Part shown: positions 45,852 to 55,179 of the stretch, piece by piece
How positions within the stretch are numbered: position 1 is the first letter of the stretch
Layout: every line of letters starts with the position of its first letter
NCBI GenBank assembly: GCA_015655015.1
Contig: JAATFV010000132.1
Location: 1 to 64,000 of the forward strand
DNA length: 64,000 nucleotides
From: Chitinophagales bacterium
GTDB taxonomy: Bacteria; Bacteroidota; Bacteroidia; Chitinophagales; Chitinophagaceae
Direction of reading: 5' to 3'
The notes under the pieces: generated by a model
What the model saw: the letters and a program-made list of their open reading frames with translations, nothing else
What the model was told of the DNA's origin: nothing
The model's database searches: none
Translations under genes and position numbers: made by a program

Positions 45852-48800
45852 TTAAAAGCTGGCTTTTAAGCTAAATGCAAACGCTTTCGGTGACAGATAT
45901 CCGGATTGTGTATCAGGGTCTATACTGTATTTGTTCGCCCTCCAGATAATGCCCAGGTTATTTGCATAAAATGACAGTTGCAGGTGTTTGGCCGGTAACC
46001 CGGACCATTGGGTCTTATCCAGATTGTAGCTCAAAATAATATCCTGGAAACGGATATGATCTCCTTTCGTAGCCAATGTTTCAGAACCATTATAAAAATT
46101 GTCCCGGTTGACATTGATCCCACTTGCAAGGGGCATAGCCGGGATATTGGTAATTTTTTCGTCTCCCGGTTTTTGCCAACGTGAGGTATAATCAGTGTTT
46201 CCTGCCCAACTATTAAAGAGACGATAATAATTGACAGAAGTACGGAGAAAATAGTAGTTTGCTTTATAGGATAAATTGAAGGATAGTGACAGATTTTTAT
46301 AGACAAATGTGTTTCTCATGCCTCCAAATATTCCGGGTGTTGACCGGCCTACATATTTTTGATTCGCTACGCTGTAATTGACAAGTGAATTATAATCTGT
46401 GCTCACCTTGCCCGTAGAATCATACCCCTGCGGATTCCCGGCTGCATCCAGGTTGGCCCACCGATAACCATATAGGGCGTTTACCGGTTTTCCTACTAAT
46501 ACGGTTTTAAAACCCGAAGCAGTGACCGGGTTGTAATTAGTGACCTTATCGGTAGCATAGCTAAACCAAAAGCTGGTGGACCATTGGAAATTGGGGTGTG
46601 TTATATTTTTCGTGTTTAAGATAAGGTCCACTCCGCTACCTTTCATATTGGCGTAATTGACCGTACCACTTGTAAAGCCGGTACTGGAGGGCAGCGGTTG
46701 AGCACCTACCAGGTCCGAGCCTTTCTTGCTATAATATTCCAGGCTTCCCGACAAAATATTTTTAACGGTCCCAAAGTCAATACCTATGTTTAACATGCCG
46801 GTTTTCTCCCATGTCAAATTGGGGTTGCCCGGTGTCGTAATTGCAGCATAAGGAGGCGTAATATTGGCGCTCCCGGAATAAAAGACCGCCGTATTATAGG
46901 CGGCTCCGCTGTTGATAAAATTACCGCTATAGCCATACGTGACCCTTGCATCTAATACAGGGAGCCAGGATACATGATAAAAGGCTTCATTGCTGGCGTT
47001 CCACTTGCCCCCTACAGACCATAAAGGAATAGATTTTGCGTTGGTATTGACCCCAAACAGATTTGTTTGATCAATTCTCCCGCTGGCAGAAATTGTATAT
47101 AATTCTTTGTAAGAATAAGAGACATTAGAAAAGTAAGAGCGGAAGCGATTGATTGTATGGTTCATTGAAAACTGGCCGGGTATGGTGATGGAACTACCGC
47201 CGGGGTTGGTAGCATATTTAGTGGAATAGCTTACCCCTGCAAAGGCGTCTGTTGCGGGGTCGTAGCCGTATAACGTTGGATTCCCAATATTAGCTCCGGT
47301 ATTTTCTTTAGCTTCTACCCCTGCGATTGCCGCAACGGCATGAATTGAAAAGGTCCGGTTAAAGTTTAGTTGTGCCCTGCCATTGCGGGAAACGTAGTTG
47401 ATGTTTCCTGATTGGAGAATACCGCCTACCGGGATATTATTTCCGGTAACTTTATTCCCGGCAAAGATGGCATATTGATTGATCAGGTTTCTTGCAAAAT
47501 AGGTACTGTCGGAATAGTAGTTCCTGTTTCCCGAATTGCCGGTTTCATACTGATAAAGCCCCTCAATATTCAGACCGGAAAGAATAGTATATTTTACTTG
47601 TGCTCTTAGCCTTGTGTCGGTTAAATTGGTGGTGTTGTCATTTCTGTCTTTTTCCAGCAAAGGAACATACTGCCAATTTAGAAAACCTTTGGAAGTTGCG
47701 GACTGTACGAATGACGCGCCGTAATCCTTCACAATGGCTAAGGGGTTGCCTTGTGCATCGGCAAATTGAGCATAAGGATATAGATTCTTACCATTGGGTC
47801 CGCCCACGAACCCGCCGCCTGATAACGCCGCGCCTACGGCATTGTTATAGTTTTTGCTTTGCACATAATCCAGCCCTCCCGATAACTCCAGATTTTTAAG
47901 AAGGCGGAAGCCCCCAAAAGTACTGGCGGTGATCCTGTTGTTTCTATTCCCTGTTTCGTTGGGCAGGTTGTTGTCATAACCAGCAGCCATTGAGTAGCTG
48001 CTGCTGGCACCTCCACCGCTCAGGTTGATATTGTACTGTTGGTTGACCATGCCCCGGTAAAAGAATCGTTTCAGCTGGTCCCGGTAGTCAGCGCTTTTAA
48101 AAGCATTGATCTGTGCGTCCGCGTCGGCAGCTGAAATAGTCCCGGCTTTTTGTTGCGCTAAGATTGCCACCACGGGAGAAGTAGGCGGATAGGTAGACGT
48201 GTTGGACAGGTCCCCATTATAATAGCCTTGTGTAAACAAATTTCGTTCAACCCCGATAAAGTCGGCAGCATTTAAAAAATTCCTGTCATATTTTAAATCC
48301 GGCTTCCCGCTGACTGTCAGGTTTGCCGTCACATCCACCCGTACCGATTGATTGTAGCGGCCTTTCCTGGTGGTGATAACTACAACGCCATTCCCGGCTC
48401 TTGCTCCCCATATAGACGACGCGGCTGCGTCTTTCAGGACTGTAACGGATTCTATATTGTTCGGGTTAATATTGTTGAGGTCCCCGTCATAAGGAAAATT
48501 ATCAACGATGATCAAGGGTTTTGCTGCGGCATTAATAGTGCTCACTCCCCTGATTTGCATAAAGGATAAATTTTTACTGGTGTTTCCATTATTGCTGCTG
48601 AATACCATACCGCTCGTGATCCCGTCCAGCCTGCTGATCACATCGGTTGATACCCTGCTATCATACATCACCTTATCGGGTTGGGCAAAAGAACCCGTTG
48701 CTCTTTCTGCCGGCAGGGACTGATATCCTGTATTGTATGTTACATTTACATCCGCCAGCTTGCTTGCCGAAGTCTTCAGCTCGATCACCCATTCCGTTTT

Positions 48801-49400
48801 CCCGTTCACCAGTATTTCCCGGTCGGCATACCCCACACTACTAACCATTAACACCGGCTTGTTCCTTTCAATGTGCAACAAAAATTCCCCTTTCTCATTG
48901 GTCATCGTCACCTGCCTGGTCCCGGCGACGATGACCGTCGCATTAGGAATAGGTTCCCCCTTCTCATTGACCACCCTTCCCTTTACATCGATCCGATCCG
49001 GCGGCGACAGCTCCGCAGGCACAGACGTATCAGCCGGTTCCTTCTGCCGGATCAGGACAGCTCCATTAATCAGGCTATAGGCAAAAGGCTGCCCCTTCAG
49101 ACAGGCCTGCAGCACCTCCTCCAGGCTGGCGCCCCTGACGGAAAAAGTGACGGGGGTTGACTGCCGGAGGAATTCTTCATCATACATGACGGAGATCCCG
49201 GTCTGGCGGACGATCTCCTTAAAGACCGTCCGGAGTGGAGCCTGGTGAACAGTCAGGGTGATCTTCTGCGCGCGGATACCGGCGCTGACATGCAAGGCGG
49301 CAAAAAAGATCAGGGCGGCAGTCAGTTTCATAACAAGGATCCATTGGGCGGTCAATAGTCGCCGCAAAAAGGGGACTTTCCCGCGAAAAATTAAAAGCAT
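45852..49400 (-). CDS. STN-domain SusC/RagA TonB-dependent transporter (cassette B)
   Basis: A 1182-residue transporter. It has a basic N-terminal extension and a signal peptide (MKLTAALIFFAALHVSAGIRAQ), then an STN domain (LTVHQAPLRTVFKEIVRQTG). A carboxypeptidase-like domain (NEKGEPIPNATVIVAG), a plug (LIIVDNFPYDGDLNNINPNNIESVTVLKDAAASSIWG) and a barrel ending in Phe follow. The STN domain is only loosely similar to that of cassette A, while the carboxypeptidase-like domain is almost identical. It probably senses ligand and signals to the FecR protein encoded upstream. The ligand is unknown; there is no glycoside hydrolase in either cassette. Confidence 0.93.
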   Translation of the reverse strand: MLLIFRGKVPFLRRLLTAQWILVMKLTAALIFFAALHVSAGIRAQKITLTVHQAPLRTVFKEIVRQTGISVMYDEEFLRQSTPVTFSVRGASLEEVLQACLKGQPFAYSLINGAVLIRQKEPADTSVPAELSPPDRIDVKGRVVNEKGEPIPNATVIVAGTRQVTMTNEKGEFLLHIERNKPVLMVSSVGYADREILVNGKTEWVIELKTSASKLADVNVTYNTGYQSLPAERATGSFAQPDKVMYDSRVSTDVISRLDGITSGMVFSSNNGNTSKNLSFMQIRGVSTINAAAKPLIIVDNFPYDGDLNNINPNNIESVTVLKDAAASSIWGARAGNGVVVITTRKGRYNQSVRVDVTANLTVSGKPDLKYDRNFLNAADFIGVERNLFTQGYYNGDLSNTSTYPPTSPVVAILAQQKAGTISAADADAQINAFKSADYRDQLKRFFYRGMVNQQYNINLSGGGASSSYSMAAGYDNNLPNETGNRNNRITASTFGGFRLLKNLELSGGLDYVQSKNYNNAVGAALSGGGFVGGPNGKNLYPYAQFADAQGNPLAIVKDYGASFVQSATSKGFLNWQYVPLLEKDRNDNTTNLTDTRLRAQVKYTILSGLNIEGLYQYETGNSGNRNYYSDSTYFARNLINQYAIFAGNKVTGNNIPVGGILQSGNINYVSRNGRAQLNFNRTFSIHAVAAIAGVEAKENTGANIGNPTLYGYDPATDAFAGVSYSTKYATNPGGSSITIPGQFSMNHTINRFRSYFSNVSYSYKELYTISASGRIDQTNLFGVNTNAKSIPLWSVGGKWNASNEAFYHVSWLPVLDARVTYGYSGNFINSGAAYNTAVFYSGSANITPPYAAITTPGNPNLTWEKTGMLNIGIDFGTVKNILSGSLEYYSKKGSDLVGAQPLPSSTGFTSGTVNYANMKGSGVDLILNTKNITHPNFQWSTSFWFSYATDKVTNYNPVTASGFKTVLVGKPVNALYGYRWANLDAAGNPQGYDSTGKVSTDYNSLVNYSVANQKYVGRSTPGIFGGMRNTFVYKNLSLSFNLSYKANYYFLRTSVNYYRLFNSWAGNTDYTSRWQKPGDEKITNIPAMPLASGINVNRDNFYNGSETLATKGDHIRFQDIILSYNLDKTQWSGLPAKHLQLSFYANNLGIIWRANKYSIDPDTQSGYLSPKAFAFSLKASF

Positions 49401-49474
49401 AATTTTGCAGTGTTGGGGTTAAACGATAAATGTCGAAGCAGAAATTCATTTCATTGGGTGACCCGAACAAACCG

Positions 49475-49499
49475 CCGGAAGTGTTTGCAGCACTCCCGG
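49475..49499 (-). promoter_or_regulatory. Leader hairpin before susC, cassette B
   Basis: On the minus strand CCGGGAGTG and CACTTCCGG pair over 9 bp, with one G-U wobble that would be an A-C mismatch on the other strand, around the 7-nt loop CTGCAAA. Stem and loop length match the inner hairpin before susC in cassette A. It lies in the fecR-susC gap, about 75 nt before the susC ATG. Confidence 0.6.
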
Positions 49500-49502
49500 C
49501 CC

Positions 49503-49527
49503 GCCCCGCGTCATGCGGGGCTTTTTT
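49503..49527 (+). terminator. Terminator-like hairpin in the fecR-susC gap, cassette B
   Basis: A perfect 7-bp GC stem (GCCCCGC / GCGGGGC) with a 5-nt loop is followed by TTTTTT on the plus strand. No plus-strand gene ends here, so it may stop antisense transcription or act as a second structural element of the minus-strand leader. Confidence 0.5.
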
Positions 49528-49589
49528 GTTCAGCGGACCACCCGAAGCTCTCAGGTTTGCATGGACTGTTGTTTTATTAAAAAATGGGG

Positions 49590-50849
49590 TTAAGGCAAGA
49601 CATGGATCGTTGTTCCTTCGACCCGGAAATGGATCTTATTGGATTCCAGGATACGTAATACATCGGAAAGGTTCAGGCGGCGGCTGATGCTGCCGCCGAA
49701 ATGACGGCCGGACAGATTTGCTGCGGAAGCCGCATCATATAGGATATCGACATCATACCACCGGGAAATCTGGCGCATGACAGGCCCGATACCCAGCTCC
49801 TCGAACTGAAAAGATCCGGTGGTCCAGGCGATTGCCTCTCCCGTATCGGCATGATGTATAAGACGGATCGGATCATTCCCCCCCGCCTGCACGATCCGGG
49901 CCTGGTCTCCCGGATGCAGCAGGGTCGAAGCCGGGCCCCTGACTACCTTCACCGCTCCCCGGATAAGAGTCGTCTTTATCTCGGGTTCATCGGTATAAGC
50001 CATGATATTGAAATCCGTTCCCAGAACCTCGACTTCCGTGGCAGCATTCACAGCAACCTTAAATGGCCGGGCCGGATCCCCGGCAACCTCGAAATAGGCT
50101 TCCCCGGTGAGCTCGACCCGACGCTCTTTACCCGTAAAGGCCGTAGGAAAACGCAGGGAGGAGGCGGCATTCAGCCATACCCGGCTGCCATCAGGCAATA
50201 CCACCTGGTATTGCCCGCCCCGGGGCGTAGTCACTTTATTATAGACCGCTTCCGCAGCCGCTCCTTTCAACGCCGTATATATAAGGCGGCCGCCTGCAGC
50301 CTTGCGGACGGCTGCATTGCCTTGCCGGCTAAGCTCGCCCGTTAGTGCGCTGTCCAGGATAATGGTGCTGCCGCCTGCCAGGGTGAGAACAGCTTTATTC
50401 CCGCCGGGCATTATCTCCTTTTGAACCACCTCTTCTCCCCTGCCGGCTGGCGGACCTTGTGAACGGCTCAGCCAGAGCCAGGCGCCCCCGGCAAACGCCA
50501 GGGCCAGCACGGCCGCGGCGACTGCCCTTCGCCGGGAGAAGAAAGTGATTATCGAACCGGCAGGAGCAGCAGGAGACAGGTCCCTCTCGCCGGGAAGGCT
50601 GCTTCCGGGGTCTCCCGCCCCAAGAATCCTGTCCACGACAAGATCCCATTCCTCCCGCGAATAGGGCCTTTCCTCCTTTTTTTCCAGGATGACAGGTTTT
50701 TCCAGGAAGACAGGCATCAGCAGCTCCACCCATTCCTCATTTTCCGCATTGGCTTCCAGGGCAAAGTATAATTCCCGGACTTCCGCCGCCGAAGCAGTAT
50801 CGGCCAGGTATTTTGCGAACAGGTATTTAATATGTGCTGAATGCTCCAA
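49590..50849 (-). CDS. FecR family anti-sigma factor (cassette B)
   Basis: A 419-residue FecR-like protein with an N-terminal anti-sigma part (HIKYLFAKYLADTASAAEVREL), one transmembrane helix (AVAAAVLALAFAGGAWLWL), a FecR domain (TPRGGQYQVVLPDGSRVWLNAASSLRFP) and a DUF4974-like end. The only start compatible with the full domain is a TTG at 50849, because an in-frame stop lies 18 nt upstream. The DNA is markedly GC-rich compared with the cassette's SusD and thioredoxin genes. Confidence 0.9.
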   Translation of the reverse strand: MEHSAHIKYLFAKYLADTASAAEVRELYFALEANAENEEWVELLMPVFLEKPVILEKKEERPYSREEWDLVVDRILGAGDPGSSLPGERDLSPAAPAGSIITFFSRRRAVAAAVLALAFAGGAWLWLSRSQGPPAGRGEEVVQKEIMPGGNKAVLTLAGGSTIILDSALTGELSRQGNAAVRKAAGGRLIYTALKGAAAEAVYNKVTTPRGGQYQVVLPDGSRVWLNAASSLRFPTAFTGKERRVELTGEAYFEVAGDPARPFKVAVNAATEVEVLGTDFNIMAYTDEPEIKTTLIRGAVKVVRGPASTLLHPGDQARIVQAGGNDPIRLIHHADTGEAIAWTTGSFQFEELGIGPVMRQISRWYDVDILYDAASAANLSGRHFGGSISRRLNLSDVLRILESNKIHFRVEGTTIHVLP

Positions 50850-50923
50850 GGATGGCTGGTTTTAAACCCTTTTTCGGGTCTCCTCCTTATATGACGCAAT
50901 GGGGTCCCGATAGGACCGCTCCA

Positions 50924-51529
50924 TCACAAAAAAAAATCGAAGAGAAATATAACGAGAGGAATAGGGCTTCCATGATGCCTGTTTATAGCGTCCTGGATGA
51001 ACGACAGCGCTATTACCAGCTGGTTCTTCACCGTGCTCCTGGATATGTTCAGCTTTCCGGCGATCTCCGCATGACTAAGCCCCTGTTCCCGGCTAAGCTG
51101 AAAGATGAGCTTTCGTTTTGGAGGTAAATGGTCGATGGCTTCGTGCACTATTTGCTGTAAATCCTTAAAAGAGAGCTGTTCCAGGGTTTCATTCGTAAAG
51201 GATTCATTTTTTTTCATGCTTTCCATCCACCTGTATTGAGCCGCCTGTTTTCGCAGAAAATTAATGGAAAGATTGGAAGCTACCCTGAACAGCCAGCCCG
51301 CCGGCTGTTCTATAGTGGCAAACGCCTCTTTTTTCTGCCAGACCTTAAAAAAAACTTCCTGGACAATCTCCCGGGCGACCTGCTCCTGCTTGACAATTTG
51401 AAGGACCGAAAGATATAATGAAGGCGTATACTGATGAAAAAGACGGCGAAAAGCATCCTCATCGCCGGTAGACAGCCGGCGCCAGCGTTCTGCTTCCGTA
51501 TATGTAAGATCCGATAGCACGGATGACAA
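50924..51529 (-). CDS. ECF RNA polymerase sigma factor (cassette B)
   Basis: A 201-residue ECF factor. Region 2 runs from LSTGDEDAFRRLFHQY to REIVQEVFFKVWQKK and region 4 contains LPPKRKLIFQLSREQGLSHAEIAGKLNISRSTVKNQL. No ATG lies in the N-terminal part; the start is a TTG at 51529 or a GTG three codons later. The C-terminus is again hydrophobic (PLVIFLFDFFL). The fecR gene follows after 74 nt. Confidence 0.9.
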   Translation of the reverse strand: MSSVLSDLTYTEAERWRRLSTGDEDAFRRLFHQYTPSLYLSVLQIVKQEQVAREIVQEVFFKVWQKKEAFATIEQPAGWLFRVASNLSINFLRKQAAQYRWMESMKKNESFTNETLEQLSFKDLQQIVHEAIDHLPPKRKLIFQLSREQGLSHAEIAGKLNISRSTVKNQLVIALSFIQDAINRHHGSPIPLVIFLFDFFL

Positions 51530-51663
51530 TACTGCTTTTAATGAATTTACAATGAAAGGGGAAAAAAAGGCAGGAAAGGTTTGACAGCCAGATGCATGAA
51601 GGTAACAAATGCCGCTTTGCCGTCAAAATCATTATCCCTGTTGGTAGAAATATCCGTTCCGGC

Positions 51664-51981
51664 TTACAGAAATCCCAGCTCCAGCTTGGCTTCTTCCGTC
51701 ATCATCTCCTTTGTCCAGGGCGGATCAAAGGTCAGGTTAACATGGCAGTCCAATACGCCATCCAGCGCTTCGACCTTCTGCTGTACATCATGAATGATCT
51801 CCCCGGCAGCAGGGCAGGCAGGAGCTGTCAGGGTCATCGTAATTTTAACTTCTCCCCGGTCGCCGATACTCACTTCGTATACCAGCCCCAGGTCAAAAAT
51901 ATTAACGGGGATCTCCGGGTCGTAGATCGTATGCAGCACCTCTTCGACCTTATCACGTAAAGACACCGACTCGTTACTCAT
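51664..51981 (-). CDS. sufT: SufT / MIP18-family Fe-S assembly protein (DUF59)
   Basis: A 105-residue protein of the DUF59/MIP18 family. Signature parts are IYDPEIPVNIFDLGLVYE, MTLTAPACPAAGE with the conserved Cys, and the VNLTFDPPWTKEMM end. SufT-type proteins help mature Fe-S proteins. The gene overlaps sufE by 4 nt and closes the suf operon. Confidence 0.92.
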   Translation of the reverse strand: MSNESVSLRDKVEEVLHTIYDPEIPVNIFDLGLVYEVSIGDRGEVKITMTLTAPACPAAGEIIHDVQQKVEALDGVLDCHVNLTFDPPWTKEMMTEEAKLELGFL

Positions 51982-52406
51982 GGCTGAAGAGATTTTGCCT
52001 GGAAAGCCAGGGCATATAATTTGATTTGTTTCACCATGGACAGCAGCCCATTGCTGCGGGTAGGAGAAAGATGGCTGCTAAGGCCAATGGCATCGATAAA
52101 ATAAAGATTGGTGTCCACAATCTCCCTGGGCGTGTGGCCTGACAATACCAGGATCACCAGGCTTACCAGCCCCTTGGTAATCACCGCATCGCTGTCCGCT
52201 GTAAAAAAGATCTTTCCATCCTTATATTCCGGATGCATCCAGACCCGCGACTGGCACCCCCGGATCAGATTGTCATCCGTTTTATATTTTTCTTCTATCA
52301 GGGGCAGGTCCTTACCCAGCTGGATAATATATTCATACTTATCCATCCAGTCCCCGAATTGCTCAAAATCCGCTATGATCTCGTCCTGTTGTTCTTTAAT
52401 CGTCAT
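51978..52406 (-). CDS. sufE: SufE sulfur acceptor protein
   Basis: About 142 residues. SufE takes persulfide sulfur from SufS and passes it to the SufBCD scaffold. The conserved acceptor Cys is in NLIRGCQSRVWMHPEY, and the end LSPTRSNGLLSMVKQIK is typical. The frame runs to 52451, but family homology starts with MTIKEQQDEIIADFEQFGDW at 52406. It lies about 90 nt after sufS and overlaps sufT. Confidence 0.95.
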   Translation of the reverse strand: MTIKEQQDEIIADFEQFGDWMDKYEYIIQLGKDLPLIEEKYKTDDNLIRGCQSRVWMHPEYKDGKIFFTADSDAVITKGLVSLVILVLSGHTPREIVDTNLYFIDAIGLSSHLSPTRSNGLLSMVKQIKLYALAFQAKSLQP

Positions 52407-52497
52407 GATCAATCTTTTTTCGGCCCATCCCGGCCGCTCATTCCCCCCCAAGTACCGATCAGGTCAACCCCAATCCGGATCCTGCGCTGAACGCACG

Positions 52498-53748
52498 TCA
52501 GCTGAGCAGCACAACCGCCTTCCGGATCCCCGCCGCCAGCCGGTCCATCTCCCCGGGAGTATTATAAAAAGACAGGGAAGCTCTCACCGTGCCCGGTATG
52601 CAATATTGATCCATGATAGGCTGAGCGCAATGGTGCCCTGTACGAACGGCAATACCTTGCTTGTCCAGGATCTCTCCCATATCGAAGGGATGAATATTCC
52701 CTACCAGGAAAGACAGGACACCGGCCCTGTTCGCCACATTTCCGTAGAACCGCAACCCCTCGATTTGCTGCAGCACATCGGTAGCATAAGCCATCAGCTC
52801 GCTCTCAGCTTCCCGGATAGCAGGAAAACCAAGTCCCTGCAGATAATCCAGTGCGGCCGCCAGGCCAATAGCGCCGGCCATATCCGGAGTGCCTGCTTCA
52901 AATTTATAAGGCAGGTCGTTATAGGTAGTCTTTTCAAAGCTCACGGTCTTGATCATCTCGCCTCCTCCCTGGTAGGGCGGAAGCTGATTCAACCAGTATT
53001 CTTTCCCGTACAGCACGCCGAAACCCGTAGGCCCGTAGATCTTATGGCTGGAAAAAGCGAGAAAATCGACATCCAGCTCAGCCACATCTATCTCCATATG
53101 TTGTACCGCCTGCGCCGCATCCAACAGCACCGGTATCCCATATTTATGAGCAGCGGCGATGATCTCTTTTACAGGATTGATGCTGCCCAGGGCATTGGAC
53201 ACATAGTTAAAAGCCACCAGCTTTACACCACTTTGCAATAGCTTGTCCAGCCCGTCCAGCACCAGCTCCCCCTGCTCATTGACAGGGATCACCTTGAGCG
53301 TAGCGTTCTTCTCTTCGCAGATCATCTGCCAGGGTACGATATTGGAATGGTGCTCCATACCGGAGACCAGGATACTATCTCCTTCTTTTAAGAACTTCCT
53401 GCCGAAGCTGGCAGCCACCAGGTTAATGGATTCCGTGGTGCCCTTCGTGAAAATGATCTCATACGAATGCCGTGCCCCGACAAATTCCGCGATCTTTTTG
53501 CGGGAAAGCTCAAAGGCATCGGTAGCCTGCTGGCTGAGAGCATGCACTCCCCGGTGAACATTGCTGTTGATCGTAGTATAATAATCGTCCATGGCTTTCA
53601 GCACAGCCAGGGGTTTCTGCGTCGTAGCCGCATTGTCGAGGTACACCAGGGGATAGCCGTATACAGTCGTCTCCAGGATGGGAAAATCTTTCCGCACCTT
53701 TTCAATATCCAGCTTACGGCTGCCTTTTATAGTAAGCGTGTCATGCAT
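52498..53748 (-). CDS. sufS: SufS cysteine desulfurase
   Basis: A 416-residue group II cysteine desulfurase. PLP binds at the Lys of FSSHKIYGPTG, HHSNIVPWQ is the His segment that stacks on PLP, and the active-site Cys lies in VRTGHHCAQP near the end. It provides persulfide sulfur to SufE. It overlaps sufD by 8 nt. Confidence 0.96.
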   Translation of the reverse strand: MHDTLTIKGSRKLDIEKVRKDFPILETTVYGYPLVYLDNAATTQKPLAVLKAMDDYYTTINSNVHRGVHALSQQATDAFELSRKKIAEFVGARHSYEIIFTKGTTESINLVAASFGRKFLKEGDSILVSGMEHHSNIVPWQMICEEKNATLKVIPVNEQGELVLDGLDKLLQSGVKLVAFNYVSNALGSINPVKEIIAAAHKYGIPVLLDAAQAVQHMEIDVAELDVDFLAFSSHKIYGPTGFGVLYGKEYWLNQLPPYQGGGEMIKTVSFEKTTYNDLPYKFEAGTPDMAGAIGLAAALDYLQGLGFPAIREAESELMAYATDVLQQIEGLRFYGNVANRAGVLSFLVGNIHPFDMGEILDKQGIAVRTGHHCAQPIMDQYCIPGTVRASLSFYNTPGEMDRLAAGIRKAVVLLS

Positions 53749-55147
53749 GAGCTGAAGGTATATGATAGCTGATCAATTCATTGATATGCGCTTCCACAGC
53801 AGGTATCTTTATCTTTTCCGTAACGTCAAACGCGAACGCGTTGATCAACAGGCTCTTTGCCGTTTCCTCTCCAATACCCCTCGCCTGCAGATAGAACAAA
53901 GCTTCTTCGCTGAACTGTCCCACGGTCGTCCCATGGCTGCATTTCACATCATCTGCAAAGATCTCCAGCTGGGGCTTGGAATCGATCGTAGCTTTCTTAC
54001 TGATCACCAGGTTATTATTTTGCTGGAAAGCATTCGTCTTTTGCGCATCCTTATGCACATACACCTTCCCGTTGAATACCCCCGTAGACTGTTCCAGCAG
54101 AACACCTTTATATAATTCATTGCTCAGACAGAAAGGCTTTTGATGATCGACCAGGGTGTGATTATCCACCAGCTGCTGGCCGGCGGCCAGGTACAGCCCG
54201 TACAAATGGCTTTCCGTATGCTCTTCTTCCAGCTTGGCCTGCAGGTCATTTCGTACCAGGTCAGCTCCGGGCAACGTAAACGTGAAATTATTATAGAGGC
54301 TTTGCTTTTTCTGCCGTACAGTGGTATGCTGGATAAGACGAACTCCCGTCCCGGCCGCCTGGATAACGATATGGTCCAGCTTGGCATCGGGGTGAACGAT
54401 GATCTCGGTAAGGCTATTGACCCATATTTTTGCGTCTCCGCTGGAAGATAACACCGATTCGATCACAGACAGCTCTGCATTGCGATTGATCACCCACACA
54501 TGACGGGGCTGAACCATCAGATTGCTCTCCGCCGTAAATACATGAAGGATATGCAGCGGCTTATCCACCACAGCGCCGGTATCTACCCTTATGAATAGTC
54601 CGTCTGCGAACAAGGCGGCATTCAGGGTAGCAAAATGTTGGCCATTCCATTCCGCGGTGCGCTCAAAATAACCCGACAAGGCAGGATCCTGGCTGGCTTC
54701 CGCCACCGTGAGTAAATGAACGCCGGCAGGCAGCGGCCCACCTTTCACTTCTCCTTTCCAGGAACCGTTTTCCAGCACCACCTGGTAACAATCCAGGGAT
54801 TTGATGGTAGCACGATCCAGTAATTGCGGCAAAGCCAGGTTCGGAAAAATCCCGCCGGTCCCCGCAGACGATCCGCCCTTGTTCGGCTTCAACCTTCCGT
54901 CGGTAGCCAAATCCGACTCCCCGATCGTATATTCATCTTTTAAAAAACGGGCAATATTCGTATATCTCCAATCTTCACTCTTGATGGTAGGAAATCCCAG
55001 CTCACGGAATTTATCAAAAGCCGATTGCCTGGCCCGGCGCAGATCGTTGCTCTCCTTGCGGGAGCTGCCGGGAGCCGACAGGAGCTTATTAAATCCATTC
55101 TCCAATTCCTCGTATAAAGGTATCCCTGATTCTTTCGTCATGATCAT
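53741..55147 (-). CDS. sufD: SufD Fe-S scaffold subunit
   Basis: A 468-residue SufB/SufD-family protein: helical N-terminus (RQSAFDKFRELGFPTIKSEDWRYTN), beta-helix core, and the C-terminal block FADDVKCSHGTTVGQFSEEALFYLQARGI. It forms the SufBC2D complex with the neighbouring gene products. Two adjacent ATGs (55147, 55141) are possible starts. Confidence 0.95.
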   Translation of the reverse strand: MIMTKESGIPLYEELENGFNKLLSAPGSSRKESNDLRRARQSAFDKFRELGFPTIKSEDWRYTNIARFLKDEYTIGESDLATDGRLKPNKGGSSAGTGGIFPNLALPQLLDRATIKSLDCYQVVLENGSWKGEVKGGPLPAGVHLLTVAEASQDPALSGYFERTAEWNGQHFATLNAALFADGLFIRVDTGAVVDKPLHILHVFTAESNLMVQPRHVWVINRNAELSVIESVLSSSGDAKIWVNSLTEIIVHPDAKLDHIVIQAAGTGVRLIQHTTVRQKKQSLYNNFTFTLPGADLVRNDLQAKLEEEHTESHLYGLYLAAGQQLVDNHTLVDHQKPFCLSNELYKGVLLEQSTGVFNGKVYVHKDAQKTNAFQQNNNLVISKKATIDSKPQLEIFADDVKCSHGTTVGQFSEEALFYLQARGIGEETAKSLLINAFAFDVTEKIKIPAVEAHINELISYHIPSAHA

Positions 55148-55179
55148 TTTTATTGAACAGCGGCCTGATGGCCAGTCAT

